This document shows positions 44,287-52,913 of a DNA stretch of 64,000 bases, piece by piece (position 1 is the stretch's first letter; every line of letters starts with the position of its first letter). A program made the translations under genes and the position numbers. The DNA comes from JAXGQD01 sp040766665 (GTDB lineage: Bacteria; Bacillota; Clostridia; Saccharofermentanales; Fastidiosipilaceae), in assembly GCA_040766665.1 (NCBI GenBank), contig JAXGQD010000004.1, forward strand, positions 62,001 to 126,000, given 5' to 3'. The notes beneath the pieces were generated by a model that saw nothing but the letters and a program-made list of their open reading frames with translations, had not been told where the DNA came from and ran no database searches.

Positions 44287-45177
44287 ATGAAAATCGGAAT
44301 TGTTTCAAATTATTATAAAGACCCCAAAGCAGAAATGCTGGAGCGTGTGAAGGCCTATTTCTTAAAAAATGGCTGTGATGTGCAAATTGACCGCCAACAG
44401 GAAGAACGTGAGCCTAAAACAGAGACTGAGAAAACCATTGATTTCAGTGAAATCGACATGATGGTCAGCATCGGCGGAGACGGGACTTTTCTCAATGCGG
44501 TGCACGCCATGCATCGCAGACAGGTGCCCATTGTAGGTATAAACCTGGGTAGTGTAGGCTTTTTAACTGAGATTAGACCTCATGCCTTGGAACAAGGTCT
44601 TGAACGTCTGCTATGCCGTGAGTACAGCATCGAAGAAAGAACACTGTTGGATGTGCGCTGCACTTGTACAGATGGCAGGCTGAAATTTTCCGAATTGGCG
44701 CTGAATGAAGCCTTGCTTTCCCGTGGTGCTTCTCCGCGCATTATCCCTGTGAAGCTCTATTTCGATGGCCAGTATATTGAAGACATTCGCTGTGACGGCC
44801 TTTTAGTTGCTACGCCGACCGGCTCAACCGGCTACGCCATGGCGGCAGGTGGTCCGATTGTGCATCCCGATTTGGAACTTATAGCGATTACGCCAATCTG
44901 CCCCTATTCCTTGCATAATCGCAGCTATCTCCTCAATCCGGATACCATTGTTAATCTTGAACTTTCACCATATCCGGCTCACGCCCTGCTTTCTGTTGAC
45001 GGTCGCAGCGAGGTGCAATTTGACCAAGGCGATAAGGTCACGGTATCGATTGCCAAAGAAAAGTTACAGCGTATCCGCTTGCATGAAGGCAACTTCTTTG
45101 TTGACTTACCGGACAAATTACGAGGTCGCGCTTATACCGGCCAACACAGCGCAGAACAGGAAACGGCAGGCGTATGA
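44287..45177 (+). CDS. nadK: NAD kinase
   Basis: NAD kinase makes NADP from NAD. Motifs are SIGGDGTFLNAVH with the catalytic Asp, INLGSVGFLTEI, NEALLSRG, and DGLLVATPTGSTGYAMAAGGPIV. The length of 296 residues is normal. GAGGTAAAGT precedes the ATG, and recN overlaps the stop by 4 bases. The nadK-recN order is conserved in Firmicutes, although argR and tlyA, often between dxs and recN, are absent here. Confidence 0.95.
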   Translation: MKIGIVSNYYKDPKAEMLERVKAYFLKNGCDVQIDRQQEEREPKTETEKTIDFSEIDMMVSIGGDGTFLNAVHAMHRRQVPIVGINLGSVGFLTEIRPHALEQGLERLLCREYSIEERTLLDVRCTCTDGRLKFSELALNEALLSRGASPRIIPVKLYFDGQYIEDIRCDGLLVATPTGSTGYAMAAGGPIVHPDLELIAITPICPYSLHNRSYLLNPDTIVNLELSPYPAHALLSVDGRSEVQFDQGDKVTVSIAKEKLQRIRLHEGNFFVDLPDKLRGRAYTGQHSAEQETAGV

Positions 45178-46895
45178 TCGAACGCTTAATCATCCGTAAC
45201 TTAGCGCTCTTAGAATCGGCGGATTTGTTTCCTGACCAGGGTTTAACGGTTTTTACGGGTGAAACAGGTGCAGGAAAATCCCTGATGATTTCCGCCCTTG
45301 ATTTAGTCAGCGGCGGACGAGCCAGTAAGGACGCTGTACGCAAAGGTGCTGCGGCAGCAATGGTTGAGGCGGTGTTCAGTTATGCGGCGGTATTGCTACC
45401 ATTGAGCTTGCAGTCAGAATTGTTGGCGGACGGATTGGTCGAGCTTGACGAGGATGGCCTTTTTCCTGATGAGCTGATTTTAGCCAGAGAAGTGGGGGCG
45501 AGTGGCAAGAATTACTGTCGTCTGAATGGCCGCTTATTAACTCAGCAACGCCTGCGTGAAGTCGGCCGACATCTGCTGGATATCCAGACACAACGTGACC
45601 AAGCCTCTCTCTATGATGTCAAAACGCATCTGACTTTGCTGGATCGTTTTGCCGGAGAGCAAGTATTATCCAAGTTGCGTATTTATCAAGACGTATTGCA
45701 TGAACGCAAGCGCATGGAAGAAGAACGTCGTGCTTTGGGGGGAGATCCTGCTCAAAGAGCCCGAGAATTGGATTTACTCAGCTATCAAATCAACGAAATC
45801 GAGAAAATCGCGGCAAGGCCTGATGAAGATGAAAAATTACGCAAGCACCGCGCGTTACAACAAAATGCTGCCAAAATCAGCCAAAACTTAGATTTTTGTG
45901 AGGAACTGTTGGATGCAGATCTGGAAGCGTCTTTACCCTCACTTCTAAATCAACTTCAATCTAGAATTGATGCTGTAGCTGCTATGGATGAACGCTGGCA
46001 AGCCCAGGCAGAGCGCAGTACCGTGATTCAGGAAGCGTTGAGCGAACTTGCCGATTCCTTGCAGCGCCAACGTGTTTTGATTGACTATCGACCCGATTTA
46101 CTGGAAAAAATCGATACGCGCCTCAATACCCTGGCAGACTTAAAGCGTAAGTACGGTCCTGATCTGGCTGATGTTGAGATCTTCGAACAAAATGCTGTGG
46201 CTCGGAAAGCGGCGTTGGAAGCGGCGGAAGAGCGCTTAAAGGCTTTGGACTCAGCACTTAGCGATAATCTGGCACGCTTAGAGAAAGCGGGACAAGATCT
46301 GTCGGAAGCACGCCATAAAGCCGGGGATGAGTTAAGCCGGGCCATTGAGCAGGAATTACTCTCTCTGGGCATGAAGGAAGCCAAGTTTAGCGTCTCTATT
46401 GAAAGAAGCCCCCATTTTATGAGCCATGGCCGGGATGAGTTGCAGTTTTTAATTGCCAGCAATCCGGGAGAGGGTTTTAAACCATTGGCAAAAATTGCTT
46501 CAGGCGGTGAATCTGCCCGAATATTACTTGCTGTTAAGCTCATATTGACTTCCGGGCATCCAAATGCAAGCTTGGTTTTTGATGAAATCGACTCCGGTGT
46601 GAGTGGCCAAACCTGCAGCCTCATCGGCCAAAAATTACAGGGTCTGGCTCGCGAGAATCAGGTCTTTTGTGTGACCCATTCGGCGCAAATTGCCGCTTGC
46701 GGACATGCCCATGTGCTGATAGAAAAGACGAGCAAAGAAGGTAGAACCTTCACCAATCTACAGCCTTTGTCATTCGAAGAACGCAAAGATGAGTTGGCTC
46801 GCCTATTGAGCGGGGAGAAAGCGACAGGTGCGGCAGCCGAAGTGGTGGAACAATTGCTGCAGCGCTCAGGTGAATTCGAGCAAAGCCTTTCTTAA
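45174..46895 (+). CDS. recN: DNA repair protein RecN
   Basis: This is an SMC-like ATPase of double-strand break repair. It has Walker A GETGAGKSLMISAL near the N-terminus, long coiled-coil arms in the middle, and the C-terminal half with SGGESARILLAVK (signature), LVFDEIDSGVSG (Walker B) and VTHSAQIAA. The length of 573 residues is normal. It converges on, and overlaps by 30 bases, the RluA-family gene on the other strand. Confidence 0.95.
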   Translation: MIERLIIRNLALLESADLFPDQGLTVFTGETGAGKSLMISALDLVSGGRASKDAVRKGAAAAMVEAVFSYAAVLLPLSLQSELLADGLVELDEDGLFPDELILAREVGASGKNYCRLNGRLLTQQRLREVGRHLLDIQTQRDQASLYDVKTHLTLLDRFAGEQVLSKLRIYQDVLHERKRMEEERRALGGDPAQRARELDLLSYQINEIEKIAARPDEDEKLRKHRALQQNAAKISQNLDFCEELLDADLEASLPSLLNQLQSRIDAVAAMDERWQAQAERSTVIQEALSELADSLQRQRVLIDYRPDLLEKIDTRLNTLADLKRKYGPDLADVEIFEQNAVARKAALEAAEERLKALDSALSDNLARLEKAGQDLSEARHKAGDELSRAIEQELLSLGMKEAKFSVSIERSPHFMSHGRDELQFLIASNPGEGFKPLAKIASGGESARILLAVKLILTSGHPNASLVFDEIDSGVSGQTCSLIGQKLQGLARENQVFCVTHSAQIAACGHAHVLIEKTSKEGRTFTNLQPLSFEERKDELARLLSGEKATGAAAEVVEQLLQRSGEFEQSLS

Positions 46896-47810
46896 GTCTT
46901 TGAGGTCTTCAGGTAAGGGCATTGCAAAGTGTAGTGCTGCTTGGCTGTATGGGTGGGTGAAATCTAACTCTGCCGCATGTAAAGCCTGCCGTCCCAAAGA
47001 TTTATGTAAGGATAAAAGTTGCTGATAATCCCTTAGCCCAAGCCTTTCACGCAGCCTGGCATCTGTTTGAGCATCAGGCGGGTATAAACTGTCACCCAAC
47101 ATCGGAAAGCCGGCAAAACGACAATGTACGCGGATTTGGTGTGTACGTCCGGTTAAGAGACGAAAATGAAGAAAGGCTGCCACATTTTCAGTTTTTCCAA
47201 ATCGTTCGATGACTTGATAAGCGGTGCAACTCTCCTTGCCGTCGTCACGAACTTCACGTTCAATGATGCTACCATCCTTGCGACCGATTGGAGCAGCAAT
47301 TTGAGCACTGTCTTTAAACGGGTCACCCATGACGAAGCCGGCATAGACTTTATTGACCTGAATTTGTGAAAGGCTGTAATGGGCTTGTGCCGATTTAGCT
47401 AAAATGATGAGGCCTGAGGTACCCCTGTCGAGGCGCGTTACCGGATGCAGACGATAGGGGCTAAGGCAAGTAATCAGGCTTTCCTTTTCTCCCGTATAGC
47501 TGGGGTGGGTGAGGAGTCCGGCCGGTTTGCCCACAACAATAAACCATTCATCCTGATAAAAGATGGGTATGTCCGCAGTGGCTGAGACCTCGCTACCATA
47601 AGGGAGCTCTTCTTCGTCCTCAACGGAAACAAAGACCCGTTCCCCTTGGTGCAGGGGCTCGATCATCCGTTGGGCTTTTCCATTGACCAGCAGTTCACCG
47701 TAGAGCCGGATTCTCTTGACTTGGACACGTGAAAAACGGTGTCGCTGGACTAAGACTTCGTGGGCTTTTTTGCCCGCATCCTCTGCTGAAACAATAAATT
47801 CGTAGCGCAC
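46866..47810 (-). CDS. RluA family pseudouridine synthase
   Basis: This RNA pseudouridine synthase has an S4-like N-terminal RNA-binding domain and the catalytic core HPVTRLDRGTSGLIILAK, whose Asp is the nucleophile, followed by LLTGRTHQIRVHCRFAGFPMLGD. The exact uridine target cannot be told from the sequence. A second RluA-family gene (RluD-like) lies at 57 kb. The start is probably GTG at 47810, behind AAGGAGG; a TTG at 47828 lies before that site. The end overlaps recN tail to tail by 30 bases. Confidence 0.9.
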   Translation of the reverse strand: MRYEFIVSAEDAGKKAHEVLVQRHRFSRVQVKRIRLYGELLVNGKAQRMIEPLHQGERVFVSVEDEEELPYGSEVSATADIPIFYQDEWFIVVGKPAGLLTHPSYTGEKESLITCLSPYRLHPVTRLDRGTSGLIILAKSAQAHYSLSQIQVNKVYAGFVMGDPFKDSAQIAAPIGRKDGSIIEREVRDDGKESCTAYQVIERFGKTENVAAFLHFRLLTGRTHQIRVHCRFAGFPMLGDSLYPPDAQTDARLRERLGLRDYQQLLSLHKSLGRQALHAAELDFTHPYSQAALHFAMPLPEDLKDLRKALLEFT

Positions 47811-47954
47811 ACGGCCTCCTTTTTGCAACTCATTCTATCATTTCTGTGTTATACTTTTTCAGATAGTATTGGTTGGTCGCGAGATCACTTGGAACTATTC
47901 AATCGATTATTCGATAGTGATATGGATTTGCAATTTGAAAATTGAATATAGGAG

Positions 47955-49526
47955 GTGATTGCCATAGAGTGGCTAAAAATAATAATTAGCATAGTGGTGG
48001 GCATCTTACTTGGAGCAGGTGCAACTGTTTTACTTTACCGCATGGGTTTCAGCAAGAAGAAATTGGAGCTGGCACATGAAATAGAAAAGCAAGAACAGGA
48101 AGTTCAACTGATGTTGGGCGAAGCACAAAAAAGCGGCGAACAACGAAAACGAGAGCTTTTACTGCAAGCCAAGGAAGAGATACATCGTACAAAGTTGGAG
48201 TTGGAACGTGATACCAGAGAGCGTAAAGCCGACCTTCAAAAAGAACGCCAGCGCATTGACCAAAAAGAAAGTGCTTTAGATAAAAAAATTGAACTGCAGG
48301 AACAACGCGAAGACTTGCTTAATGAAAGACAGCAGGACTTGCAGGAAAACGAAGCACGAGTCAAAACGCTCGAGGACGAAAAGGTACGTGAAATTGAAGC
48401 CATCTCACGTTTGAGTATGGAAGAAGCCAGGCAAATGGTCCTGGATACCGCAGCAAAAACCTATCGTCACGACATGGCCATGCTGTTGAAACAGTTGGAA
48501 GCGGAAGCGCATGAAAAAGCTGAGGAGACAGCCAAAGAAATCGTGGTCGGCGCCATTCAACGTTATGCGTCCGATTATGTGGCGGAAACAACGGTATCGG
48601 TTGTTAATCTGCCCAACGATGAAATGAAGGGCCGCATTATCGGTCGTGAAGGCAGAAACATTCGAGCGATTGAAACAATTACCGGTGTTGATCTCATTAT
48701 CGACGATACGCCGGAAGCCGTGATTTTGTCCTGCTTTAATCCGATACGTCGTGAAACGGCTCGTCTCACATTGGAAAAACTTATTCAAGATGGACGTATC
48801 CATCCTGCCCGTATTGAAGAAATGGCCGGTAAAGCGAAAAAAGAGCTGAATCAGGTTATCAAACAGGAAGGTGAAAAAGCGGTTTTTGAAACCGGCGTCA
48901 TCGGTGTCAATCCGGAGATTGTGAAACTTCTTGGCCGGATGCACTATCGTACCAGCTACGGTCAGAACGCGTTACAGCATTCAATCGAAGTCAGCCTATT
49001 AAGCGGTATGATAGCGGGGGAATTAGGCTTGGATGTAGAAATGGCGAAACGTGCCGGACTTCTGCATGACATCGGAAAATCGATTGATTTTGAGATGGAA
49101 GGCACACATATCGAACTGGGGGCCAGCTTTGCACGAAAACATAACGAACCGGAAGCCGTAGTCAATGCGATTGAGTCGCATCACGGTAACCAGGAAGCCA
49201 CTTCGCTGATTTCATCAATCGTCGCAGCCGCAGATGCCATATCTGCTGCGAGACCCGGTGCACGCCGCGAAAATCTGGAAACCTACGTAAAACGCATCCA
49301 GCGCTTGGAAGAAATCGCAGACAGTTTCGAAGGAGTCGAAAAGAGTTTTGCAATACAAGCCGGACGTGAATTACGTGTTATGGTGATTCCGGAGCAAATG
49401 ACAGAAGATGAGATGATTCTGAGAGCCAGAGAAATTTGTCATCAGATAGAGGACGAACTGGATTACCCGGGACAAATCAAAGTGAACATGATAAGAGAAA
49501 CTCGCGTGAGCGATTACGCGAAATAA
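47955..49526 (+). CDS. rny: ribonuclease Y
   Basis: This membrane-anchored endoribonuclease starts mRNA decay. It has an N-terminal membrane segment (IIISIVVGILLGAGATVLLY), a coiled coil of about 170 residues rich in Glu/Lys/Gln, a KH domain (GRIIGREGRNIRAIETITGVDLIIDDTPEAV in parts) and an HD domain (LLHDIGKSIDFE; NAIESHHGN). The start codon is unclear. The frame contains GTG at 47955, but this lies inside the strong Shine-Dalgarno AGGAGGTGATT; a codon 8 bases after GGAGG would be ATA at 47964. In Firmicutes the next gene is normally ymdB; here a catabolic cluster intervenes. Confidence 0.94.
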   Translation: MIAIEWLKIIISIVVGILLGAGATVLLYRMGFSKKKLELAHEIEKQEQEVQLMLGEAQKSGEQRKRELLLQAKEEIHRTKLELERDTRERKADLQKERQRIDQKESALDKKIELQEQREDLLNERQQDLQENEARVKTLEDEKVREIEAISRLSMEEARQMVLDTAAKTYRHDMAMLLKQLEAEAHEKAEETAKEIVVGAIQRYASDYVAETTVSVVNLPNDEMKGRIIGREGRNIRAIETITGVDLIIDDTPEAVILSCFNPIRRETARLTLEKLIQDGRIHPARIEEMAGKAKKELNQVIKQEGEKAVFETGVIGVNPEIVKLLGRMHYRTSYGQNALQHSIEVSLLSGMIAGELGLDVEMAKRAGLLHDIGKSIDFEMEGTHIELGASFARKHNEPEAVVNAIESHHGNQEATSLISSIVAAADAISAARPGARRENLETYVKRIQRLEEIADSFEGVEKSFAIQAGRELRVMVIPEQMTEDEMILRAREICHQIEDELDYPGQIKVNMIRETRVSDYAK

Positions 49527-49544
49527 TGCAATCCAACACGGCAG

Positions 49545-49586
49545 AATACCTTTCCGAAGCGTTGAGCAACGGGAAGGTATTTTTTT
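49545..49586 (+). terminator. intrinsic terminator of rny
   Basis: AATACCTTTCCG pairs with CGGGAAGGTATT (one G-U pair) and is followed by TTTTTT. It closes the rny unit directly before the catabolic cluster. Confidence 0.92.
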
Positions 49587-49687
49587 ATCTAAAAAACAGT
49601 TTAAGTATGGTAAAAGAGCCATATATTAAGATTGCACAGTTTTACCAAGAAAACTTTAGCAAGATTATAGAATCCTGTTCAAGATGC

Positions 49688-49716
49688 TTACAATTATTAA
49701 AAATGGCTGATATGAT
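49688..49716 (+). promoter_or_regulatory. candidate promoter of the meta-cleavage cluster
   Basis: TTACAA, 17 bases, TATGAT, in the AT-rich gap between the rny terminator and the ferredoxin gene. Confidence 0.5.
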
Positions 49717-49738
49717 ATGGCCATAAACAAGAACATGG

Positions 49739-49753
49739 TTCGATAATATCGAA
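49739..49753. promoter_or_regulatory. perfect 15-bp palindrome, candidate IclR operator
   Basis: TTCGATA-A-TATCGAA is a perfect 7-1-7 inverted repeat, about 23 bases after the candidate -10 box and about 57 bases before the ferredoxin start. Size and symmetry fit IclR-family operators. An IclR gene is the third gene of this cluster. Confidence 0.5.
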
Positions 49754-49809
49754 TATTCATGAACGATTAAAACTTAGCTCATCAAGTGAACAAAAGGTTG
49801 AACTCATAC

Positions 49810-50097
49810 ATGTCGGAAACGTTGCACTGCAAATTAATTACAAAGCAAGGCCTTATCTCATGGCCTTGTCGAGCGGGTATGACCGTTGCCGAGTCGGCCT
49901 CTTTGCATGGCTATGCGCATTTCTTCACGGGCTGTCATGGTGGTGGTTGCGGCGTTTGTAAAATCAAAGTTTTAGAAGGGCGTTTTGAAAGAAAGAAGGA
50001 AAGCAGTCTGCATATAACTGAGCATGATAAATCAGTCAATTTAACTCTGGCCTGTTGCGCAAAGCCCTTGAGTGACTTGCTGATTGAAAAAGTTTAA
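49810..50097 (+). CDS. xylT: XylT-type [2Fe-2S] ferredoxin (dioxygenase reactivation)
   Basis: This 95-residue plant-type ferredoxin has cluster Cys at residues 42, 47 and 50 (GCHGGGCGVCKIKVLEG) and a fourth near 82 (LACC). The GGGCG form and small size match XylT/NahT/DmpQ, whose known role is to re-reduce the active-site iron of catechol 2,3-dioxygenase after it oxidises to Fe(III). Lying next to the dioxygenase gene supports the same role. The start is uncertain: ATG 49810 is used, with AAAAGG 12 bases before; GTG 49786 is an alternative. A matching reductase was not seen in the window. Confidence 0.85.
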   Translation: MSETLHCKLITKQGLISWPCRAGMTVAESASLHGYAHFFTGCHGGGCGVCKIKVLEGRFERKKESSLHITEHDKSVNLTLACCAKPLSDLLIEKV

Positions 50098-50205
50098 GGA
50101 TAAGGAAAGGAGTCATTAGGTATCAAAATCAATAAGCTTTAGCATTTGCATCAGATAATATAAAAAACACATAACAAATTATTAATTATTTTACGGAGGC
50201 ATATT

Positions 50206-51135
50206 ATGGCAATTAAAGGTGTATTAAGATCAAGTTTAATCCAGATTCGTGTTTTGGATATGGAAGCTGCATTGAAACATTATATCGATCTATTGGGTCT
50301 TAATTTGGTGGAAAAGCTGTCCGACGGCCGCGTACTGCTTAAAGGTTACGATGAATTTGATCATCATTCGGTCGTGTTGGTTGAGGCCGACACCGCCGGT
50401 TTGGACTTAATGGGTTTCAAAGTAGAGTCTGAAGAAGTATTGGATGAATATAAAGCAGCGACAGATGCTTTTGGCCTGGAAAACAATTGGGTCGAGGCAG
50501 AGAGCGATCAGCCGGGCTACGGCCGTAGAATCGCAGTTAAGCTACCTACCGGTCATCGCATCGACCTCTACGCTACGGTCGCACTGGCAGCTGATCATCC
50601 GGAACTGCATAATCCCAACATCTGGCAACGTGAACCTCATGGCATGGGCGCTTTGGGCTTCGATCACGCCTTACTTTATGGACCGAATCAGAAGGAAGCG
50701 GTACGTTATTTTGTCGAAGTACTCGGCTTAAGTGTCGTAGAGCACGTTAAACTGCCTGACGGCAGCGGCAATTTGGTGACCTGGTTAACAGCCAACAATA
50801 AAGCGCATGATATCGCCATTTTGGAATTCGACAAACCAAATGTGTTGCATCATTTGGCATTTAAGCTTGAATCCTGGCATGATATCGGACACGCTGCCGA
50901 CTTAATTAGTGTGAACAATGTCAGTTTGGATGCAGGCCCAATGCGCCACGGTGTAACACGCGGCCAAGCCATCTATTTCTTTGACCCCTCGGGTAACCGT
51001 AACGAAGTGTACGCCGGTGGCTATGCCCATTATCCCGATATGCCCGTACGTATCTGGGATTATGAGCAAGTCGGCAAAGGAATCTTCTACTATACCCGTC
51101 AACTGAATGAGAACTTCCTGAAAGTCATGACCTGA
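50206..51135 (+). CDS. xylE: catechol 2,3-dioxygenase (extradiol, XylE/DmpB type)
   Basis: This type I extradiol dioxygenase cleaves catechol with O2 to 2-hydroxymuconic semialdehyde. The 309 residues form two vicinal-oxygen-chelate domains. Fe(II) ligands are visible: His154 in GFDHALLYG, His215 in VLHHLAF and Glu267 in SGNRNEVY. The catalytic acid/base His201 (NKAHDIA), His248 (MRHG) and the Tyr in AIYFFDPSG are also present. It is close along its length to the Pseudomonas XylE pattern (QIRVLDMEAALKHY, MGFKV). A GGAGG site precedes the ATG. All known active-site residues are kept, so an active enzyme is expected if O2 is available. Confidence 0.95.
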   Translation: MAIKGVLRSSLIQIRVLDMEAALKHYIDLLGLNLVEKLSDGRVLLKGYDEFDHHSVVLVEADTAGLDLMGFKVESEEVLDEYKAATDAFGLENNWVEAESDQPGYGRRIAVKLPTGHRIDLYATVALAADHPELHNPNIWQREPHGMGALGFDHALLYGPNQKEAVRYFVEVLGLSVVEHVKLPDGSGNLVTWLTANNKAHDIAILEFDKPNVLHHLAFKLESWHDIGHAADLISVNNVSLDAGPMRHGVTRGQAIYFFDPSGNRNEVYAGGYAHYPDMPVRIWDYEQVGKGIFYYTRQLNENFLKVMT

Positions 51136-51198
51136 TTGCTTTAGCTTTCCCCTGAGGAAGCGGTGTAGAATACAATCATGAATCCGAAGGGGTGGCTT

Positions 51199-51963
51199 AT
51201 GAAAGAAATGAAACGCATACAATCCGTGGACCGAGCAATAGAAATTTTGAATAGCTTTACAGCACAAAAAAGTTCCTGGAAACTATCTGAACTTGCAGAG
51301 AAGCTTGAGCTCAACAAAAGCACGGTCCACGGCATCATTAACACACTCAAATACCACGGTTTAATTGATCAAAATGAAAGCACTGCGGAATACTGTCTCG
51401 GACCACAACTCATGCATTATGGTGAGTTGGTAACGGAAAACATGGATATTCTGCGCATCGCCAGACCGGTGATGGAAAGCCTACGGGATAAAGTGGAGGA
51501 GACGGTGCACTTGGCGACGCTGAGTGGTTTGGATGTTGTCTATGTTGAAAAAATCGAGTCCAGTCATTCCATGCGCATTGCAACGATGCGGGGCTCGCGT
51601 AATCCAAGCTATTGCACTGGCGTGGGCAAGGCTTTGCTGGCTTTTGCCGATGAAGATATTCTGAAACAGGTGATTCAAAGAGGTTTAGTGGCTAAAACCA
51701 CAGAAACCATCACGGATCCCTTGTTACTGAAAATGATGATTGATGAGGCAAGAAGTAAAGGTTATGCGGAGGATCGCAGCGAGGCTGAATTAGGCCTTAA
51801 CTGTTTGGCCATGCCTATCCACTCCCATGACGGGCAAGTTGATTATGCCTTATCTATTTCAGGTCCGGCAGTGCGTATGACTAGTGAACGCTATCCGCAG
51901 TTACATGAAGCTTTGATAGAAGCCGTACAAAAAATTGAAGCTAAGCTCGGTTACAGACCGTGA
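51199..51963 (+). CDS. IclR family transcriptional regulator
   Basis: An N-terminal winged helix (SVDRAIEILNSF, LSELAEKLELNKSTVHGIINTLKYHG) is joined to the IclR effector-binding domain (YVEKIESSHSMRI, TGVGKALLAF, GYAEDRSEAELGLNCLAMPI). IclR regulators commonly control aromatic catabolism genes and bind a pathway intermediate. It lies inside the meta-cleavage cluster between the dioxygenase and the hydrolase, so it probably controls the cluster. The ATG at 51199 is favoured (GAAGGGG 6-7 bases before); ATG 51178 is in frame. Confidence 0.9.
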   Translation: MKEMKRIQSVDRAIEILNSFTAQKSSWKLSELAEKLELNKSTVHGIINTLKYHGLIDQNESTAEYCLGPQLMHYGELVTENMDILRIARPVMESLRDKVEETVHLATLSGLDVVYVEKIESSHSMRIATMRGSRNPSYCTGVGKALLAFADEDILKQVIQRGLVAKTTETITDPLLLKMMIDEARSKGYAEDRSEAELGLNCLAMPIHSHDGQVDYALSISGPAVRMTSERYPQLHEALIEAVQKIEAKLGYRP

Positions 51964-51981
51964 GAAAGAAAGGAAATTATC

Positions 51982-52806
51982 ATGTCAACAAGACCAGAAA
52001 TTGCGAAATCTATTAAAACTGGATCATTCACCACGAATTATCACGATGAAGGCACAGGCTTTCCTGTCATGCTTATCCATGGCTCAGGCCCAGGTGTCTC
52101 GGCATGGGCCAACTGGCGTTTAATCATTCCGCAGCTGGCCAAAGAAAGACGTGTTTTAGCTCCCGATATGGCCGGTTTCGGTTATACCGAACGCGCCGCA
52201 GGCGTCAAATTTAATATGGATACCTGGATTCAGCAAGCCGTCGATTTTTTGGATGCAATGGAAATTGAACAATGCGACCTGGTCGGTAACTCTTTTGGTG
52301 GGGCTTTAGCCCTCGCCTTAGCCGTGCTCTATCCGCAACGCATTCGGAAACTGGTGCTGATGGGCGCCATGGGTGTCGAATTCGAACTGACTCCCGGGGA
52401 TGGACTGGATGCAGTCTGGGGTTACACCCCCTCTGTTGAAAACATGGCGAAGATGTTGGACATGTTCGTCTACAACAAAGCCATCGCCACTGAAGATTTG
52501 GCAAAAATGCGTTATGAAGCGAGTATCGAGCCGGGCTTCCAGGAGGCTTTCAGCTCCATGTTCCCTGAACCCCGTTCCGAGTATGTGAAAGAAATGGCGC
52601 GTTATGAAGATCGACTTTCCGAAATCAAACATGCGACCTTAATCGTGCATGGCCGCGAAGACCGCGTGATTCCGGTAGAGAATTCATACAAGTTGATTAA
52701 TATGATCGATATGGCAGAACTTCATGTCTTTGGCCACTGCGGTCATTGGACCCAAATCGAAAAAGCACAGGAGTTCGCAGCTCTAGTCAATCTCTTCCTC
52801 GGTTAA
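51982..52806 (+). CDS. xylF: 2-hydroxymuconic semialdehyde hydrolase (XylF/DmpD type)
   Basis: This alpha/beta hydrolase splits the ring-cleavage product into 2-hydroxypenta-2,4-dienoate plus formate (from catechol) or acetate (from 3-methylcatechol). The catalytic triad is visible: Ser104 in GNSFGG, Asp227 in GREDRVIP and His255 in GHCGHWTQ. The oxyanion segment HGSGPGVSAWANWR and DAVWGYTPS are hallmarks of the XylF/DmpD group rather than of general esterases. GAAAGGAAA precedes the ATG, 18 bases after iclR. Confidence 0.94.
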   Translation: MSTRPEIAKSIKTGSFTTNYHDEGTGFPVMLIHGSGPGVSAWANWRLIIPQLAKERRVLAPDMAGFGYTERAAGVKFNMDTWIQQAVDFLDAMEIEQCDLVGNSFGGALALALAVLYPQRIRKLVLMGAMGVEFELTPGDGLDAVWGYTPSVENMAKMLDMFVYNKAIATEDLAKMRYEASIEPGFQEAFSSMFPEPRSEYVKEMARYEDRLSEIKHATLIVHGREDRVIPVENSYKLINMIDMAELHVFGHCGHWTQIEKAQEFAALVNLFLG

Positions 52807-52913
52807 TTTGCGGCAAGAGTTCGAGAGTAATAAGCTCGGCTCGGCTGGGTTTGTATCACTGTGCCATCACATAGATTGAAACGGATTATTACTGGTGTTT
52901 AAGGAGATTTTGC

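Noticed and set aside
48405..48944. Antisense open frame of 179 codons within rny
   Set aside because: It is opposite the KH and HD domains of RNase Y, and its Phe/Arg/Asn-rich composition is typical of a shadow frame.
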